From: CBDDEC01 sp965198045
GTDB lineage: Bacteria; Chloroflexota; Dehalococcoidia; UBA2979
Length of the DNA: 64,000 nucleotides
NCBI GenBank assembly: GCA_965198045.1
Contig: CBDAOL010000009.1
Location: forward strand, 248,001-312,000
Direction of reading: 5' to 3'
Shown here piece by piece: positions 17,191 through 25,217 of the stretch (position 1 is its first letter; the number at the start of each line of letters is the position of its first letter). Made by a program: the position numbers and the translations under genes. The notes beneath the pieces were generated by a model. That model saw only the letters and a list, made by a program, of their open reading frames with translations. It was not told where the DNA came from and made no database searches.

Positions 17191-17457
17191 GTGACCGGCG
17201 ACCGGTACGAGGCGAAGCTGTCCTTCGACGACGACCTCGCGGGCCAGCGCGCGGAGGCGGACGGCGGCAGCCACGTGCCCGGCACCAACTTCGCCGCTCG
17301 CCAGGCGTTCACCGGGACGCTCACCGGGCGTCGCATGACGCAGGGCGATCCCCCGTGGCACTTCCTTGAACTCGCCGACCTCACCGACAAACCCGAGGGC
17401 TTCGAGCACGACTCGGTGTGGTGCCACGAGGATGACGTGTATATCGATGACGCCTGA
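17191..17457 (+). CDS. small conserved hypothetical protein in the ETF operon
   Basis: An 88-residue open frame from GTG 17191 to 17457, tightly placed 19 bases after the nitronate monooxygenase-like gene and 15 bases before etfB. Codon use has strong third-position G/C like its neighbours, so it looks coding. The product is acidic, with a GTNFAARQAFTGTLTGRRM central part and a DSVWCHEDDVYIDDA tail; no signal, membrane segment or known domain is recognised. Its fixed place next to ETF suggests a role in the same pathway, but this is only positional. Confidence 0.6.
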   Translation: MTGDRYEAKLSFDDDLAGQRAEADGGSHVPGTNFAARQAFTGTLTGRRMTQGDPPWHFLELADLTDKPEGFEHDSVWCHEDDVYIDDA

Positions 17458-17472
17458 GCGAGGTTCGCGGAG

Positions 17473-18279
17473 ATGACCACACACATCCTCGTGTGCACCA
17501 AGCAGGTCCTCGACCCGGATGGGGTGAACAGCTACGCGCTGTGGGGCCGCCTCGAAGTGGACTCGACCGGGCGCGGGTTCGATGCGGGCGGCGCCATCCC
17601 TCAGATCATCAACGCCTACGACGAGCAGGCCGTCGAGGCGGCCCTGCGCCTCCGCGACGCGGGCGTCGACTGCACGATCACGGTCGCGGTCGTTGGTGAT
17701 GAGGACGCCGCGAGCATCCTTCGTCGTTGCATCGCGATGGGCGCCGACCGCGCGATCCACGTCGTCGCCGACGAGGCGAAGACGGACGGTTTCCGCGTCG
17801 CACAGATCCTCGCGGGGCTCGTGAACGAACTGGCCAACGTCGACCTCGTGCTCTGCGGCCGGCAGGGTTCGGACTTTGACCAGGGGACGGTTCCAGCGGT
17901 GCTCGCGGAGCACCTCAACTGGTCCTACGTCACCATGGCGGGCGACGTGGCGATCGACGACGTGGCCCGCGTCACGCGCGCGACACCGTTCGGACCGGAG
18001 ATCGTCGAAGCGGAGCTCCCCGCCGTGGTCACGGTCAGCAACGAGGTCGGCCAGGCGCGTTACCCGAGCAGCCGCCGCATGATGGCCGCGCGCCGCACCC
18101 CGCCCGAGATCATGGACGCGACCGCTCTTGCGGGGCCCGCGAGCGTCACGGTCGAGCTCGTCGAGCTGATGGTGCCGGAGGTGCAGGGCGGCTGCGAGAT
18201 CATCGAAGGCGACTCGCCCGCCGCGAAGGCCCGCGCGCTGTTCGCACGCCTCGAAGAGTCGGGGGCGCTCGATGGCTGA
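17473..18279 (+). CDS. etfB: electron transfer flavoprotein beta subunit
   Basis: A 268-residue EtfB/FixA. It begins with THILVCTKQVLDP, has INAYDEQAVEAALRLRD, the ADP-type nucleotide segment LVLCGRQGSDFDQGTVPAVLAEHL, and a late SNEVGQARYPSSRRMMAAR loop matching the family AxxxxPRYPTL/RR region. EtfB pairs with EtfA to carry electrons from acyl-CoA or other flavin dehydrogenases to ETF:quinone oxidoreductase. Its stop overlaps the etfA start by eight bases (18272-18279). The tail after residue 225 is acidic. The upstream genes probably feed electrons into it. Confidence 0.93.
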   Translation: MTTHILVCTKQVLDPDGVNSYALWGRLEVDSTGRGFDAGGAIPQIINAYDEQAVEAALRLRDAGVDCTITVAVVGDEDAASILRRCIAMGADRAIHVVADEAKTDGFRVAQILAGLVNELANVDLVLCGRQGSDFDQGTVPAVLAEHLNWSYVTMAGDVAIDDVARVTRATPFGPEIVEAELPAVVTVSNEVGQARYPSSRRMMAARRTPPEIMDATALAGPASVTVELVELMVPEVQGGCEIIEGDSPAAKARALFARLEESGALDG

Positions 18280-19246
18280 TGGCGTGCTCGTCGTCATCCC
18301 GCGTGTCGGCGGCGGCGGCCTCGGCAAGACCGGCGAGGAGGCGTTCGCGTTCGCGCGGGCGCTGGCGAGCGACCTCGACGCTGGATTTGACTGCGCCGTC
18401 GTGGGCGCGGACGCAGAGGCAGCGGCGACGGAGGCAGCCGAGCGGGGCGCTGACCGCGTGCTCGTGGTGCAAGGCGACCGCTTCGCGAACGGCGGGGACG
18501 AGCTGGTCGCCGCCAGTGTCGAGGCGGCTCGCATCGTCGATCCCGCACTCGTAGTGATCCCGCGCGGGTCGGAAGTCCTCGAGCTGACGCCGCGCCTGGC
18601 GGCACGCCTCGGCGGTGGTTCCGTGACCAGCGTGACGGGCGTGCGCCGCGGCGACGGCGACACCATCGAGGCGGTGGCCGCCGTGTTCGGCGGCGCAGCC
18701 CTCGCCGTCTACCGCTTCGCCGCCGAAGGACCGGCGGTCGTCGGCCTCGCACCCGCGCTCGTCGACCCACCAGCGCGCGAAGCGGGCCGCATGGCTGAGC
18801 GCGTCGATCTCGAAGTGCCCGAGACCGCCTCCCGAGTCAGGGTCGTCGAGGCGGCAGTCGACTCGGGCGTCGACCGACTGGAGGATGCGCGGATCGTCGT
18901 CTCGGGCGGCCGCGGGCTGCAGAGCGGCGAGCACTTCGGGCTGATCCGCGACCTCGCATCGGCCCTCGGCGGCCTCCCCGGCGCCTCCCGCGCGATCGTC
19001 GATGACGCCTGGGCGCCGCCGGAACAGCAGGTCGGGCTCACCGGCGCCATCGTGACGCCGGACGTATACATTGCGGCCGGCATCAGCGGCGCGAGTCAGC
19101 ACATGGCCGGCTGCTCGAACGCGCGCATCATCGTCGCCATCAATAGTGACCCGAGTGCGCCGATTTTCCGCTACGCCCACCTCGGCATCGTCGACGACTG
19201 TCTCGACGTGTTGCCGGCACTGATCGAGGCGCGGGGCCGCGCATGA
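18272..19246 (+). CDS. etfA: electron transfer flavoprotein alpha subunit
   Basis: A 324-residue EtfA/FixB. The C-terminal FAD domain is canonical: SGGRGLQSGEHF, GASRAIVDDAWAPPEQQVGL, YIAAGISGASQHMAGC, AINSDPSAPIFRYAHLGIVDD. The amino-terminal domain is shorter and more divergent, as is usual. ATG 18272 overlaps etfB. EtfAB carries one FAD and one AMP and hands electrons to the membrane quinone pool. No ETF:quinone oxidoreductase gene is in the window. A PHP-domain gene follows 14 bases later. Confidence 0.95.
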   Translation: MADGVLVVIPRVGGGGLGKTGEEAFAFARALASDLDAGFDCAVVGADAEAAATEAAERGADRVLVVQGDRFANGGDELVAASVEAARIVDPALVVIPRGSEVLELTPRLAARLGGGSVTSVTGVRRGDGDTIEAVAAVFGGAALAVYRFAAEGPAVVGLAPALVDPPAREAGRMAERVDLEVPETASRVRVVEAAVDSGVDRLEDARIVVSGGRGLQSGEHFGLIRDLASALGGLPGASRAIVDDAWAPPEQQVGLTGAIVTPDVYIAAGISGASQHMAGCSNARIIVAINSDPSAPIFRYAHLGIVDDCLDVLPALIEARGRA

Positions 19247-19260
19247 GGACCGGTTGCTGA

Positions 19261-19980
19261 ATGGCGCGACCGACGGCGCATGACCCGCGGCGACTCCTCG
19301 ACCCGGCTCACCTCGGCGATCCAGCCGAGGTCCGGCCAGCCGGGGGCACGGTCCTCGACCTCCACGCCCACAGCGCGCCCATCTCGCGTGACAGCGGCGT
19401 CAGCGCAGAGCGACTGGTGGCACAGGCGGCTCGCCGAGGCCTCGACGGCGTTGTTCTTACTGAACATAACGCCATCTGGAGCGCGGAGGCTGCTCGCGAG
19501 CTCAGCGAGCGTCACGAGGTCTGTGTGCTACCGGGGATGGAGATCGGCACCGATGTCGGTCACGTCCTCGTCTACGGCCTAGACCGCTTCACGCCTGAAC
19601 TCCTCGAGATCGTCACGCTCCGGCGGGTCGCCGAGGCGGAGGGCGCGATGCTCGCGCTCGCCCATCCGATGCGCCCGTTCCACGGCCGCCACGCGCCCCG
19701 CGACCGCTACGTCGAGTGGTTCGATGCCCTCGAGGCGGTGAACGGCGACCACGCCGATACCGAAGGCGGCCCGTTCGAGCTCCTGGCGGGACGCATCGGG
19801 GTAGGGGCGATCGGCGGCAGCGATGTGCACAGCGAGCAGGCGGTCGGCCGCGTCGTCACCGCCTTCGACTCAACGGTCGAAGACATCGGCGACCTCGTCG
19901 ACCACATCCGGACGCGGCTGACGCACGCTCGCGACCTCCGCCCGCGGGCTTCGTCGGGGACGGGTGCGCCCCAGATTTAG
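19261..19980 (+). CDS. PHP-domain metal-dependent phosphohydrolase
   Basis: A 239-residue PHP-domain protein. Metal-ligand motifs are in order: LDLHAHSAP (HxH), LTEHNAIW, PGMEIGTDVGH (Glu), ALAHPMRPFHG (His) and GGSDVHSEQ (Asp-x-His). This is the TrpH/YciV-like class that cleaves phosphate esters or short nucleotides; the exact substrate is unknown. It starts with ATG 19261, 14 bases after etfA, so it may be the last gene of the operon, though its function does not obviously belong there. A -10-like hexamer for the next gene lies only 14 bases after its stop. Confidence 0.88.
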   Translation: MARPTAHDPRRLLDPAHLGDPAEVRPAGGTVLDLHAHSAPISRDSGVSAERLVAQAARRGLDGVVLTEHNAIWSAEAARELSERHEVCVLPGMEIGTDVGHVLVYGLDRFTPELLEIVTLRRVAEAEGAMLALAHPMRPFHGRHAPRDRYVEWFDALEAVNGDHADTEGGPFELLAGRIGVGAIGGSDVHSEQAVGRVVTAFDSTVEDIGDLVDHIRTRLTHARDLRPRASSGTGAPQI

Positions 19981-19994
19981 GCGGCCGCCTCGCG

Positions 19995-20000
19995 TACACT
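19995..20000 (+). promoter_or_regulatory. putative -10 element (TACACT) for the medium-chain dehydrogenase
   Basis: TACACT lies 24 bases before ATG 20025, in the 44-base gap after the PHP gene. It matches the TANNNT pattern. Confidence 0.3.
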
Positions 20001-20024
20001 GCGTGCGTTCGAGGAGAGCGTGTC

Positions 20025-21074
20025 ATGCAGCAGGCCGTGACGACCGAGGACCCCGCCAGTTTCGACATCGAAGAGTACGAGGACGGACCGCTCGGTCCGA
20101 CCGACGTGCTGCTGCGCGTGCGCGCCACTGGGATCTGCGGCTCCGACCTGCACGCCTACCGGCAGAACGCCTGGCGCGGCGGCCGGGTCCTTGGACACGA
20201 GATCGCGGGCGAGGTCGCCGCGGTGGGTTCGGACGTTGGGCGCGTCGCTGTCGGCGAGCGTGTCGCGCTGCAACCTCGGACGTTCTGCGGCGAATGCAGT
20301 GAGTGCCGCGGCGGCCGCACGGAGCTCTGCACCACGGACGCGGCGCTCTACGGGTTGCAGTTGCCGGGAGGCTTCCGACAGACCCTCGTCGTGCCGCAAC
20401 AGAACCTGTTCGTGGTCGACTCGACGCTCGACTACGCCGTGGCTGCGCTGGCAGAACCGCTCTCGGTCGCCATCCACGGCCACCGCGTGGCCGCGCAGCT
20501 CGACGCCGCGCGCCCAACGAACGGCGAGCGGGTGGTCGTCCTCGGCGCCGGACCGATCGGTCTGATGTCCGTCTTCTACGCCGCCCAGGCCGGCGCCCGC
20601 GACATCGCCGTCACCTGTCGCTACGAGCAGCAGGCCGAGGCCGCCAGTCGACTCGGCGCGACGCAAGTGTTCGCCGCCGACGAGGATGGCGAGGCGGCGT
20701 TACAGGCGTGGGCCCACGAGCACCCGGTCGATCTCGTGATGGAGACGGTCGGCGGCGTCGCGCAGACACCAACGCAGGCCGCGCGCGTCGCCCGTCGAGG
20801 CGGGCGCATACTCATCCTCGGCGGATTCGCGATCGATGTGCCGCTCCCGGCCAACCTGGTGATGGGCAAGCAGCTCCGCGTCGCCGGCACGATTTTCTAC
20901 GGCTACATCGGCATGAAGCACGACTACGAGATCGCGACCGAACTCCTGGACGCGCACCGCGAAGTGCTCGGCACGCTGATCACGCATCGCGTACCCCTGG
21001 AGGATGCAGCGCGCGGCATCGAGTACGCGGCGAACAAGGCGAGCGGGGCGGTGAAGGTCACCGTCGAGCCATAA
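20025..21074 (+). CDS. zinc-binding alcohol dehydrogenase (medium-chain dehydrogenase, sorbitol/threonine type)
   Basis: A 349-residue MDR enzyme. Catalytic zinc ligands are in GICGSDLHAY (Cys) and LGHEIAGEV (His-Glu); the structural zinc lobe has four cysteines in FCGECSECRGGRTELC; the NAD fold has VLGAGPIGLMSV. The substrate loop and AEPLSVAIHG are like sorbitol, threonine and related polyol dehydrogenases. The open frame goes upstream to 19716 but that part is antisense-free overlap with the PHP gene; ATG 20025 has GAGGAGA eight bases ahead. It appears to be a single-gene unit, followed by an aldo/keto reductase with its own -10-like hexamer. Confidence 0.92.
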   Translation: MQQAVTTEDPASFDIEEYEDGPLGPTDVLLRVRATGICGSDLHAYRQNAWRGGRVLGHEIAGEVAAVGSDVGRVAVGERVALQPRTFCGECSECRGGRTELCTTDAALYGLQLPGGFRQTLVVPQQNLFVVDSTLDYAVAALAEPLSVAIHGHRVAAQLDAARPTNGERVVVLGAGPIGLMSVFYAAQAGARDIAVTCRYEQQAEAASRLGATQVFAADEDGEAALQAWAHEHPVDLVMETVGGVAQTPTQAARVARRGGRILILGGFAIDVPLPANLVMGKQLRVAGTIFYGYIGMKHDYEIATELLDAHREVLGTLITHRVPLEDAARGIEYAANKASGAVKVTVEP

Positions 21075-21084
21075 ACGCTGCCGC

Positions 21085-21090
21085 TATCAT
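21085..21090 (+). promoter_or_regulatory. putative -10 element (TATCAT) for the aldo/keto reductase
   Basis: TATCAT lies 40 bases before ATG 21131, flanked by C/G as in most copies of this hexamer in the window. Confidence 0.42.
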
Positions 21091-21130
21091 GCGGCGGATC
21101 ATCCTCGACCACCGCCTGTAGGGGGGAGCC

Positions 21131-22120
21131 ATGGAACACCGACGCATCGGCAACACCGACCTCGAGGTCTCGACCATCGGCTTCGGCACCTGGGAGATGA
21201 GCACCACCTCCTATGGCGCGATCGATGTCGGCGAAGCCTCCGAGGCGGTCGCGCAGGCGCTCGACCACGGGATCACGCTGTTCGACACCGCCGAGATCTA
21301 TGGCCCGTACCACTCGGAGGAATTGCTGGCGAAAGCGCTGGGTCCGCGCCGCAGCGAGATCACGCTCGTCACGAAGGTGGGTCTCGACTACAACGACGAG
21401 CCGCGCGTGATCGGCCGCAACTCGAAGCGAGAGCACATCGTCGAGCGTACCGAGGGCTGCCTGCAACGCCTCGACACCGACGTGATCGACCTGATGCTGA
21501 TCCACTGGCCCGACCACGACACCCCCTTCGAGGAGACGATGCGCGGTCTCGAAGACCTCGTCGCGGCGGGTAAGGTGCGCTACTACGGCGTCTCCAACTT
21601 CACCACCGAGATGATGGAGGAGTGCAACCGCCACGGCTCACTCGCGGCTAACCAGGTCGGCTACCACATGTTCGACCGGCGCATGGAGGCGGAGGTGCTG
21701 CCGTGGTGTCTGGCCCACGACACCGGGTACATGGCCTACGGCAGCCTCGGCTTCGGGCTGCTCTCGGGCGCCTTTACGCCGGAGACGAGCTTCGTCGATT
21801 GGGACTGGCGCTCCAGCGGCAAGGCGTTCGGTCTCCCGCTGTTCGAGGAGGAGTCGTTCGCGAAGGAGCTGCGTGTCGGCGAGCGGTTGAAGACCCTCGC
21901 CGCCGAGCATGACAAATCGTTGCCGCAGCTCGCAATCGCGTGGGTGCTCGACAATCCGGCGGTGTCGGTTGCCCTCGTCGGCATGCGCAACGAGCACGAG
22001 TTGCGTGAGAACGTCGCCGCCGCCGACTGGCGGTTGACCGATGAGATCCGAGGCGAGATCGACCGCGTGTTCGAGGAGGAGGGCGTGCCCACCTACCGCG
22101 ACGCGCCGCAGGCGATCTAG
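21131..22120 (+). CDS. aldo/keto reductase
   Basis: A 329-residue AKR. The tetrad is present: Asp and Tyr in LFDTAEIYGPY, Lys in LVTKVGLDY, His in LMLIHWPDHD. The NADPH phosphate site is in ALVGMRNEHELRENV near the C terminus. Similar proteins (YajO/YhdN-like) reduce aldehydes and ketones, including sugar-derived ones. ATG 21131 follows GGGGGGAGCC. The gene is convergent with the SMP-30 lactonase gene, only 34 bases between stops. Confidence 0.92.
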   Translation: MEHRRIGNTDLEVSTIGFGTWEMSTTSYGAIDVGEASEAVAQALDHGITLFDTAEIYGPYHSEELLAKALGPRRSEITLVTKVGLDYNDEPRVIGRNSKREHIVERTEGCLQRLDTDVIDLMLIHWPDHDTPFEETMRGLEDLVAAGKVRYYGVSNFTTEMMEECNRHGSLAANQVGYHMFDRRMEAEVLPWCLAHDTGYMAYGSLGFGLLSGAFTPETSFVDWDWRSSGKAFGLPLFEEESFAKELRVGERLKTLAAEHDKSLPQLAIAWVLDNPAVSVALVGMRNEHELRENVAAADWRLTDEIRGEIDRVFEEEGVPTYRDAPQAI

Positions 22121-22154
22121 CTCAGCGCTCCGCCGCGACCTCGAACCAGGGACG

Positions 22155-23078
22155 CTACCTCGAACCGGGGACGACGCCTCGGACGGCCGTCTCCACGCTG
22201 TAGACGTTCGTGCCGGCGGCGAGGAACAGCGTCGAGAAGTCGACGCCGCCGAACGTCAGGTTCGCGGCGTGCTCCTCCGTCTCGACCTGCCCGAGGCAGT
22301 GCCCGTCGGGCTCGTAGACGCTGACGCCGCCAGCGCCCGTCGTCCAGAGCCGGCCGTCCTCGTCGAGCTTCATGCCATCGGGGTTGCCTCGACGTTCGTC
22401 GCCACTCTGGTCGGCGAACAGCAGGCCAGCGGTCAGCGTGCCGTCCGAGGTGACGTCGTAGCGCCGGATGATCCCGTCCTGGGAGTCGCCGATGTAGAGC
22501 TGTGACTCGTCCGGCGAGAACGCGAGGCCGTTCGGCTGCGTGAACTCGTCCGTCAGCATCGTGAGCGTGCCGTCGGGGTCGACGCGGTACACGCCGCGGA
22601 AGTCGAGCTCCGCGTACTGGCCCGGTCCGCCGAGCGGGTTCTCCTGTCCGGGCCGCGTCAGCCCGTAGGTCGGGTCGGTAAAGAAGATCGAGCCGGACGA
22701 GTGCCGCACGAGGTCGTTCGGGCTGTTGAACTGCTTGCCTTCGAACGCCGCCGCGACGTCCTGGCCCGCGCTGTCGGGACCCTCGGCAACGTACGGCGCG
22801 CGCGAGACGCGACGGCCGGAGTGCTCGCAGGCGAGGAGGTGGTCGTCCGGGTCCAGCGTCAGGCCGTTCGAGTTGCCGCTCGGCTCCCGGTAGACCTCGG
22901 CGGTGTCGGTCCCAACGCGCCAGCGATGGATACGGTTGCCTGGGATGTCGCTGAACAGCAGCGCGTTGTCGCTCGCGATCCAGATCGGGCCCTCCGTGAA
23001 GGCGAACCCGGTGCACAGCTTCGTCTCCGCCTCCGAGGTCAGCAGGGCGGACAGGCCCTCGTCGTTCTCGATGCGCAT
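22155..23078 (-). CDS. SMP-30/gluconolactonase family lactonase
   Basis: A 307-residue six-bladed beta-propeller. Metal ligands expected for the family are visible: Glu in AFTEGPIW, Asn in FNSPNDLV, Asn in TQPNGLAFSPD and Asp in RRGNPDGMKLDEDGRLW. These enzymes open sugar or other lactones using Ca or Zn. The reading frame is open back to 23495, but that part is antisense to the ThDP enzyme; ATG 23078 with GGAGGCGCG before it is the likely start. A TATGAT hexamer lies at 23106-23111. No signal peptide, so cytoplasmic. Confidence 0.9.
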   Translation of the reverse strand: MRIENDEGLSALLTSEAETKLCTGFAFTEGPIWIASDNALLFSDIPGNRIHRWRVGTDTAEVYREPSGNSNGLTLDPDDHLLACEHSGRRVSRAPYVAEGPDSAGQDVAAAFEGKQFNSPNDLVRHSSGSIFFTDPTYGLTRPGQENPLGGPGQYAELDFRGVYRVDPDGTLTMLTDEFTQPNGLAFSPDESQLYIGDSQDGIIRRYDVTSDGTLTAGLLFADQSGDERRGNPDGMKLDEDGRLWTTGAGGVSVYEPDGHCLGQVETEEHAANLTFGGVDFSTLFLAAGTNVYSVETAVRGVVPGSR

Positions 23079-23105
23079 CGCGCCTCCTCTATGTTTCGTC
23101 GCGGC

Positions 23106-23111
23106 ATCATA
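23106..23111 (-). promoter_or_regulatory. putative -10 element (TATGAT) for the SMP-30 lactonase
   Basis: TATGAT on the minus strand, 27 bases before the start at 23078, within the divergent gap to the ThDP-enzyme gene. Confidence 0.42.
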
Positions 23112-23175
23112 GGGCGCGTGGCTCGAAGAGTGGCAACGAGCAACGAAGGGGCTCGTATCGTGCGGCCGGGGCGTT

Positions 23176-23181
23176 GATAAT
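23176..23181 (+). promoter_or_regulatory. putative -10 element (GATAAT, preceded by TT) for the ThDP enzyme
   Basis: GATAAT lies 51 bases before ATG 23233. It differs from the TANNNT pattern at the first base but matches the form seen before 25218. Confidence 0.35.
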
Positions 23182-23232
23182 GCGCCAGCCACAGGCACCA
23201 GAGCTGGATCCGAAGCACGAGGGGCGGACGAG

Positions 23233-24873
23233 ATGAACACGTTGGAAGCGGTCGCGCAGATCCTGAAGCGCGAGGGCGTCGAGTGGGTGTCTTGCTTCCC
23301 CTCGAACAACCTGCTCGAAGAAGTGGCCAAGGTCGGTATCCGCCCGATCATGTTTCGCCACGAACGGGGCGCGCTCATGGCCGCCGACGGGTTCAGCCGC
23401 ATGAACGACAGAAACGCCTTCGGCGTCGCGATCACGCAGGGCGGGCCGGGCTCCGAGAACTCGATGGGCGGACTGGCGCAGGCCTGGGCCGACAACGTCC
23501 CGATCCTCTATATGCCCGGCGGGGTCAGCCTCGCCGAGCGCGCCGTACCGCCCAACTTTGCGCCGGCGAAGACGTACGAGCCGGTCTCTGTTCACGCCGA
23601 GGCGATCATGACCGCTGACTCCGCGCCCGCCGTGATGCGTCGCGCGTTCCACGCGCTGCGCAACGGGCGGCCCGGGCCGGTCATCGTCGAGGTCCCCTCG
23701 GACGTTGCGGTAGCTGAGCTCTCCGCCGAGGAGCTGCGCTACCAGCCGCCGCGGCGCAGCCTCACCGCCCCCGCGGCGGACGATGTGCGCGACGCGGTGC
23801 GGGCGCTGCTTGGCGCAGAAAAGCCTGTCATCTGGTCCGGGCAGGGCGTGCTCATCTCTGGCGCCTCGGCGGCGCTCACCGAACTCGCCGAGCTGCTCGA
23901 GATCCCGGTGTACTGCTCGATGCCCGGCAAGTCTGGCTTCAACGAGCGCCACCCACTCGCCCTCGGCGCAGGCAGTGGCGCGACCACGCAGCAGGCGGGG
24001 ACCTGGCTGCAGGAATCGGATGTGCTGCTGGCCCTCGGTTCGAGCCTCTCGCGGACGGGTTACGGACAGCCGATCCCGGCCGGCAAGGTGATCATCCAGA
24101 ACACGCTGAACGTCGAGGACATCAACAAGGACCAGACGGTCGACATCGGCCTCCCGGGCGACGCCCGCCTCACGATCGAGATGTTGATCGCCGAGGTGAA
24201 GGCGCAGCTCGGCGAGAACGGCCGTCGCGGCGAGACGAACGTCGCCGAGGAAATCGCCGCGGTCCGCGAGGCGTGGTTGGCCGACTGGCAGGACGTGCTC
24301 ACCTCGGACGAAAAGCCGATCAACACCTACCGCGTGATCGCCGAGCTGGAGCGCGTGCTCGACCACGACGAGAGCATCGTCACCCACGATGCCGGCGCGC
24401 CGCGCGACACGATCATGCCGTTCTACACGGCGACCACGCCGCACAGCTACGTCGGTTGGGGGAAGTCGACGCACCTCGGCTACGGGATTCCGCTGATGAT
24501 CGGGGCCAAGCTGGCGCGGCCGGAGAAGTTCTGCATCAACTTCATGGGCGACGGCGCCTTCGGCATGTCTGGGCTCGACATCGAGACCTCGGTGCGGGCC
24601 GGTGCGCCGATCACCACCGTGGTGCTCAACAACGGTGGTATGGCCACCTATCCCGGCGGCTACCCGGTGTCGCGTGAGCTGTTCGGCACCACCGAGATGA
24701 CCGGCAACTACGCCGAGGTCGCGCAGGGGCTGGGTGCGGTCGGCATCGTCGTGACCGAGCCCGACGAGATCGCCGGGGCGATCGAGGCGGCGCGCCAGCA
24801 CAATGCCGAAGGCCGCACGGTGCTCCTCGACATCCACTCGAACCTCGAGGGGCGGCGCTCCACCTTCCGCTGA
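23233..24873 (+). CDS. thiamine diphosphate-requiring enzyme (acetolactate synthase/benzoylformate decarboxylase superfamily)
   Basis: A 546-residue three-domain ThDP enzyme. The Pyr-domain glutamate is in MFRHERGALMAADGFSR, the middle domain runs roughly residues 190-330, and the PP domain has the Mg-ThDP motif GDGAFGMSGLDIETSVRA ending in VVLNNGG. The family covers acetolactate synthase, oxalyl-CoA and benzoylformate decarboxylases, and sulfoacetaldehyde acetyltransferase-like proteins; the residue set seen here does not settle the substrate. It begins with ATG 23233 and is alone in its unit. Downstream on the other strand is a broken SDR gene. Confidence 0.9.
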   Translation: MNTLEAVAQILKREGVEWVSCFPSNNLLEEVAKVGIRPIMFRHERGALMAADGFSRMNDRNAFGVAITQGGPGSENSMGGLAQAWADNVPILYMPGGVSLAERAVPPNFAPAKTYEPVSVHAEAIMTADSAPAVMRRAFHALRNGRPGPVIVEVPSDVAVAELSAEELRYQPPRRSLTAPAADDVRDAVRALLGAEKPVIWSGQGVLISGASAALTELAELLEIPVYCSMPGKSGFNERHPLALGAGSGATTQQAGTWLQESDVLLALGSSLSRTGYGQPIPAGKVIIQNTLNVEDINKDQTVDIGLPGDARLTIEMLIAEVKAQLGENGRRGETNVAEEIAAVREAWLADWQDVLTSDEKPINTYRVIAELERVLDHDESIVTHDAGAPRDTIMPFYTATTPHSYVGWGKSTHLGYGIPLMIGAKLARPEKFCINFMGDGAFGMSGLDIETSVRAGAPITTVVLNNGGMATYPGGYPVSRELFGTTEMTGNYAEVAQGLGAVGIVVTEPDEIAGAIEAARQHNAEGRTVLLDIHSNLEGRRSTFR

Positions 24874-24886
24874 ACCGGTCGAGCAG

Positions 24887-25128
24887 CTAGACCTTGTAGC
24901 CGCCGTCGACGCTGATCACCTGACCGGTGATGCCGCCTGACTCCGGCGCCGCGAGCAGAGCGGCCATCGGTCCCAGCTGATCTCCCCGACGACGCTATCG
25001 AGCTGCGCCCTCGTGCGTGAGGACACAGCGACCGCGGCCCCCTCCCGCGCGAGTTCGAGCGCGATCGCTCGTCCGATACCGCGACCACCACCCGTTACTA
25101 CCGCTTTCAAGCCGTCGAGCCGTGCCAT
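24887..25128 (-). pseudogene. short-chain dehydrogenase remnant with large internal deletion
   Basis: The amino end starts normally (GLKAVVTGGGRGIGRAIALE, nucleotide motif TGGGRGIG) for about 50 residues from ATG 25128. The frame then breaks at about 24975, and the next bases in another frame read MAALLAAPESGGITGQVISV followed by a DGGYKV end and stop at 24887, which is the canonical SDR carboxyl terminus. The central ~170 residues, including the catalytic Ser, Tyr-x-x-x-Lys and the substrate loop, are missing. The result is a 242-base gene in place of about 750. It cannot be active. It lies between the ThDP enzyme and the divergent UroD-like gene. Confidence 0.85.
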
Positions 25129-25172
25129 GTCTTCCTCGTCTCATGCGCCCTCGAGGGGCGTAGGCTGACCGC

Positions 25173-25178
25173 GATAAT
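25173..25178 (+). promoter_or_regulatory. putative -10 element (GATAAT) for the UroD-like gene
   Basis: GATAAT lies 39 bases before ATG 25218, in the divergent gap with the SDR remnant. Confidence 0.35.
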
Positions 25179-25217
25179 AGCGAGGGTCCGGGAGCGGGGT
25201 CCGGCGAGGGGCAACCG

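Noticed and set aside
22138..22176. Two copies of a CCTCGAACC-GGGACG word
   Set aside because: Imperfect and within 40 bases at the end of the SMP-30 gene; a similar word occurs at 45786. Too short to support a repeat family.
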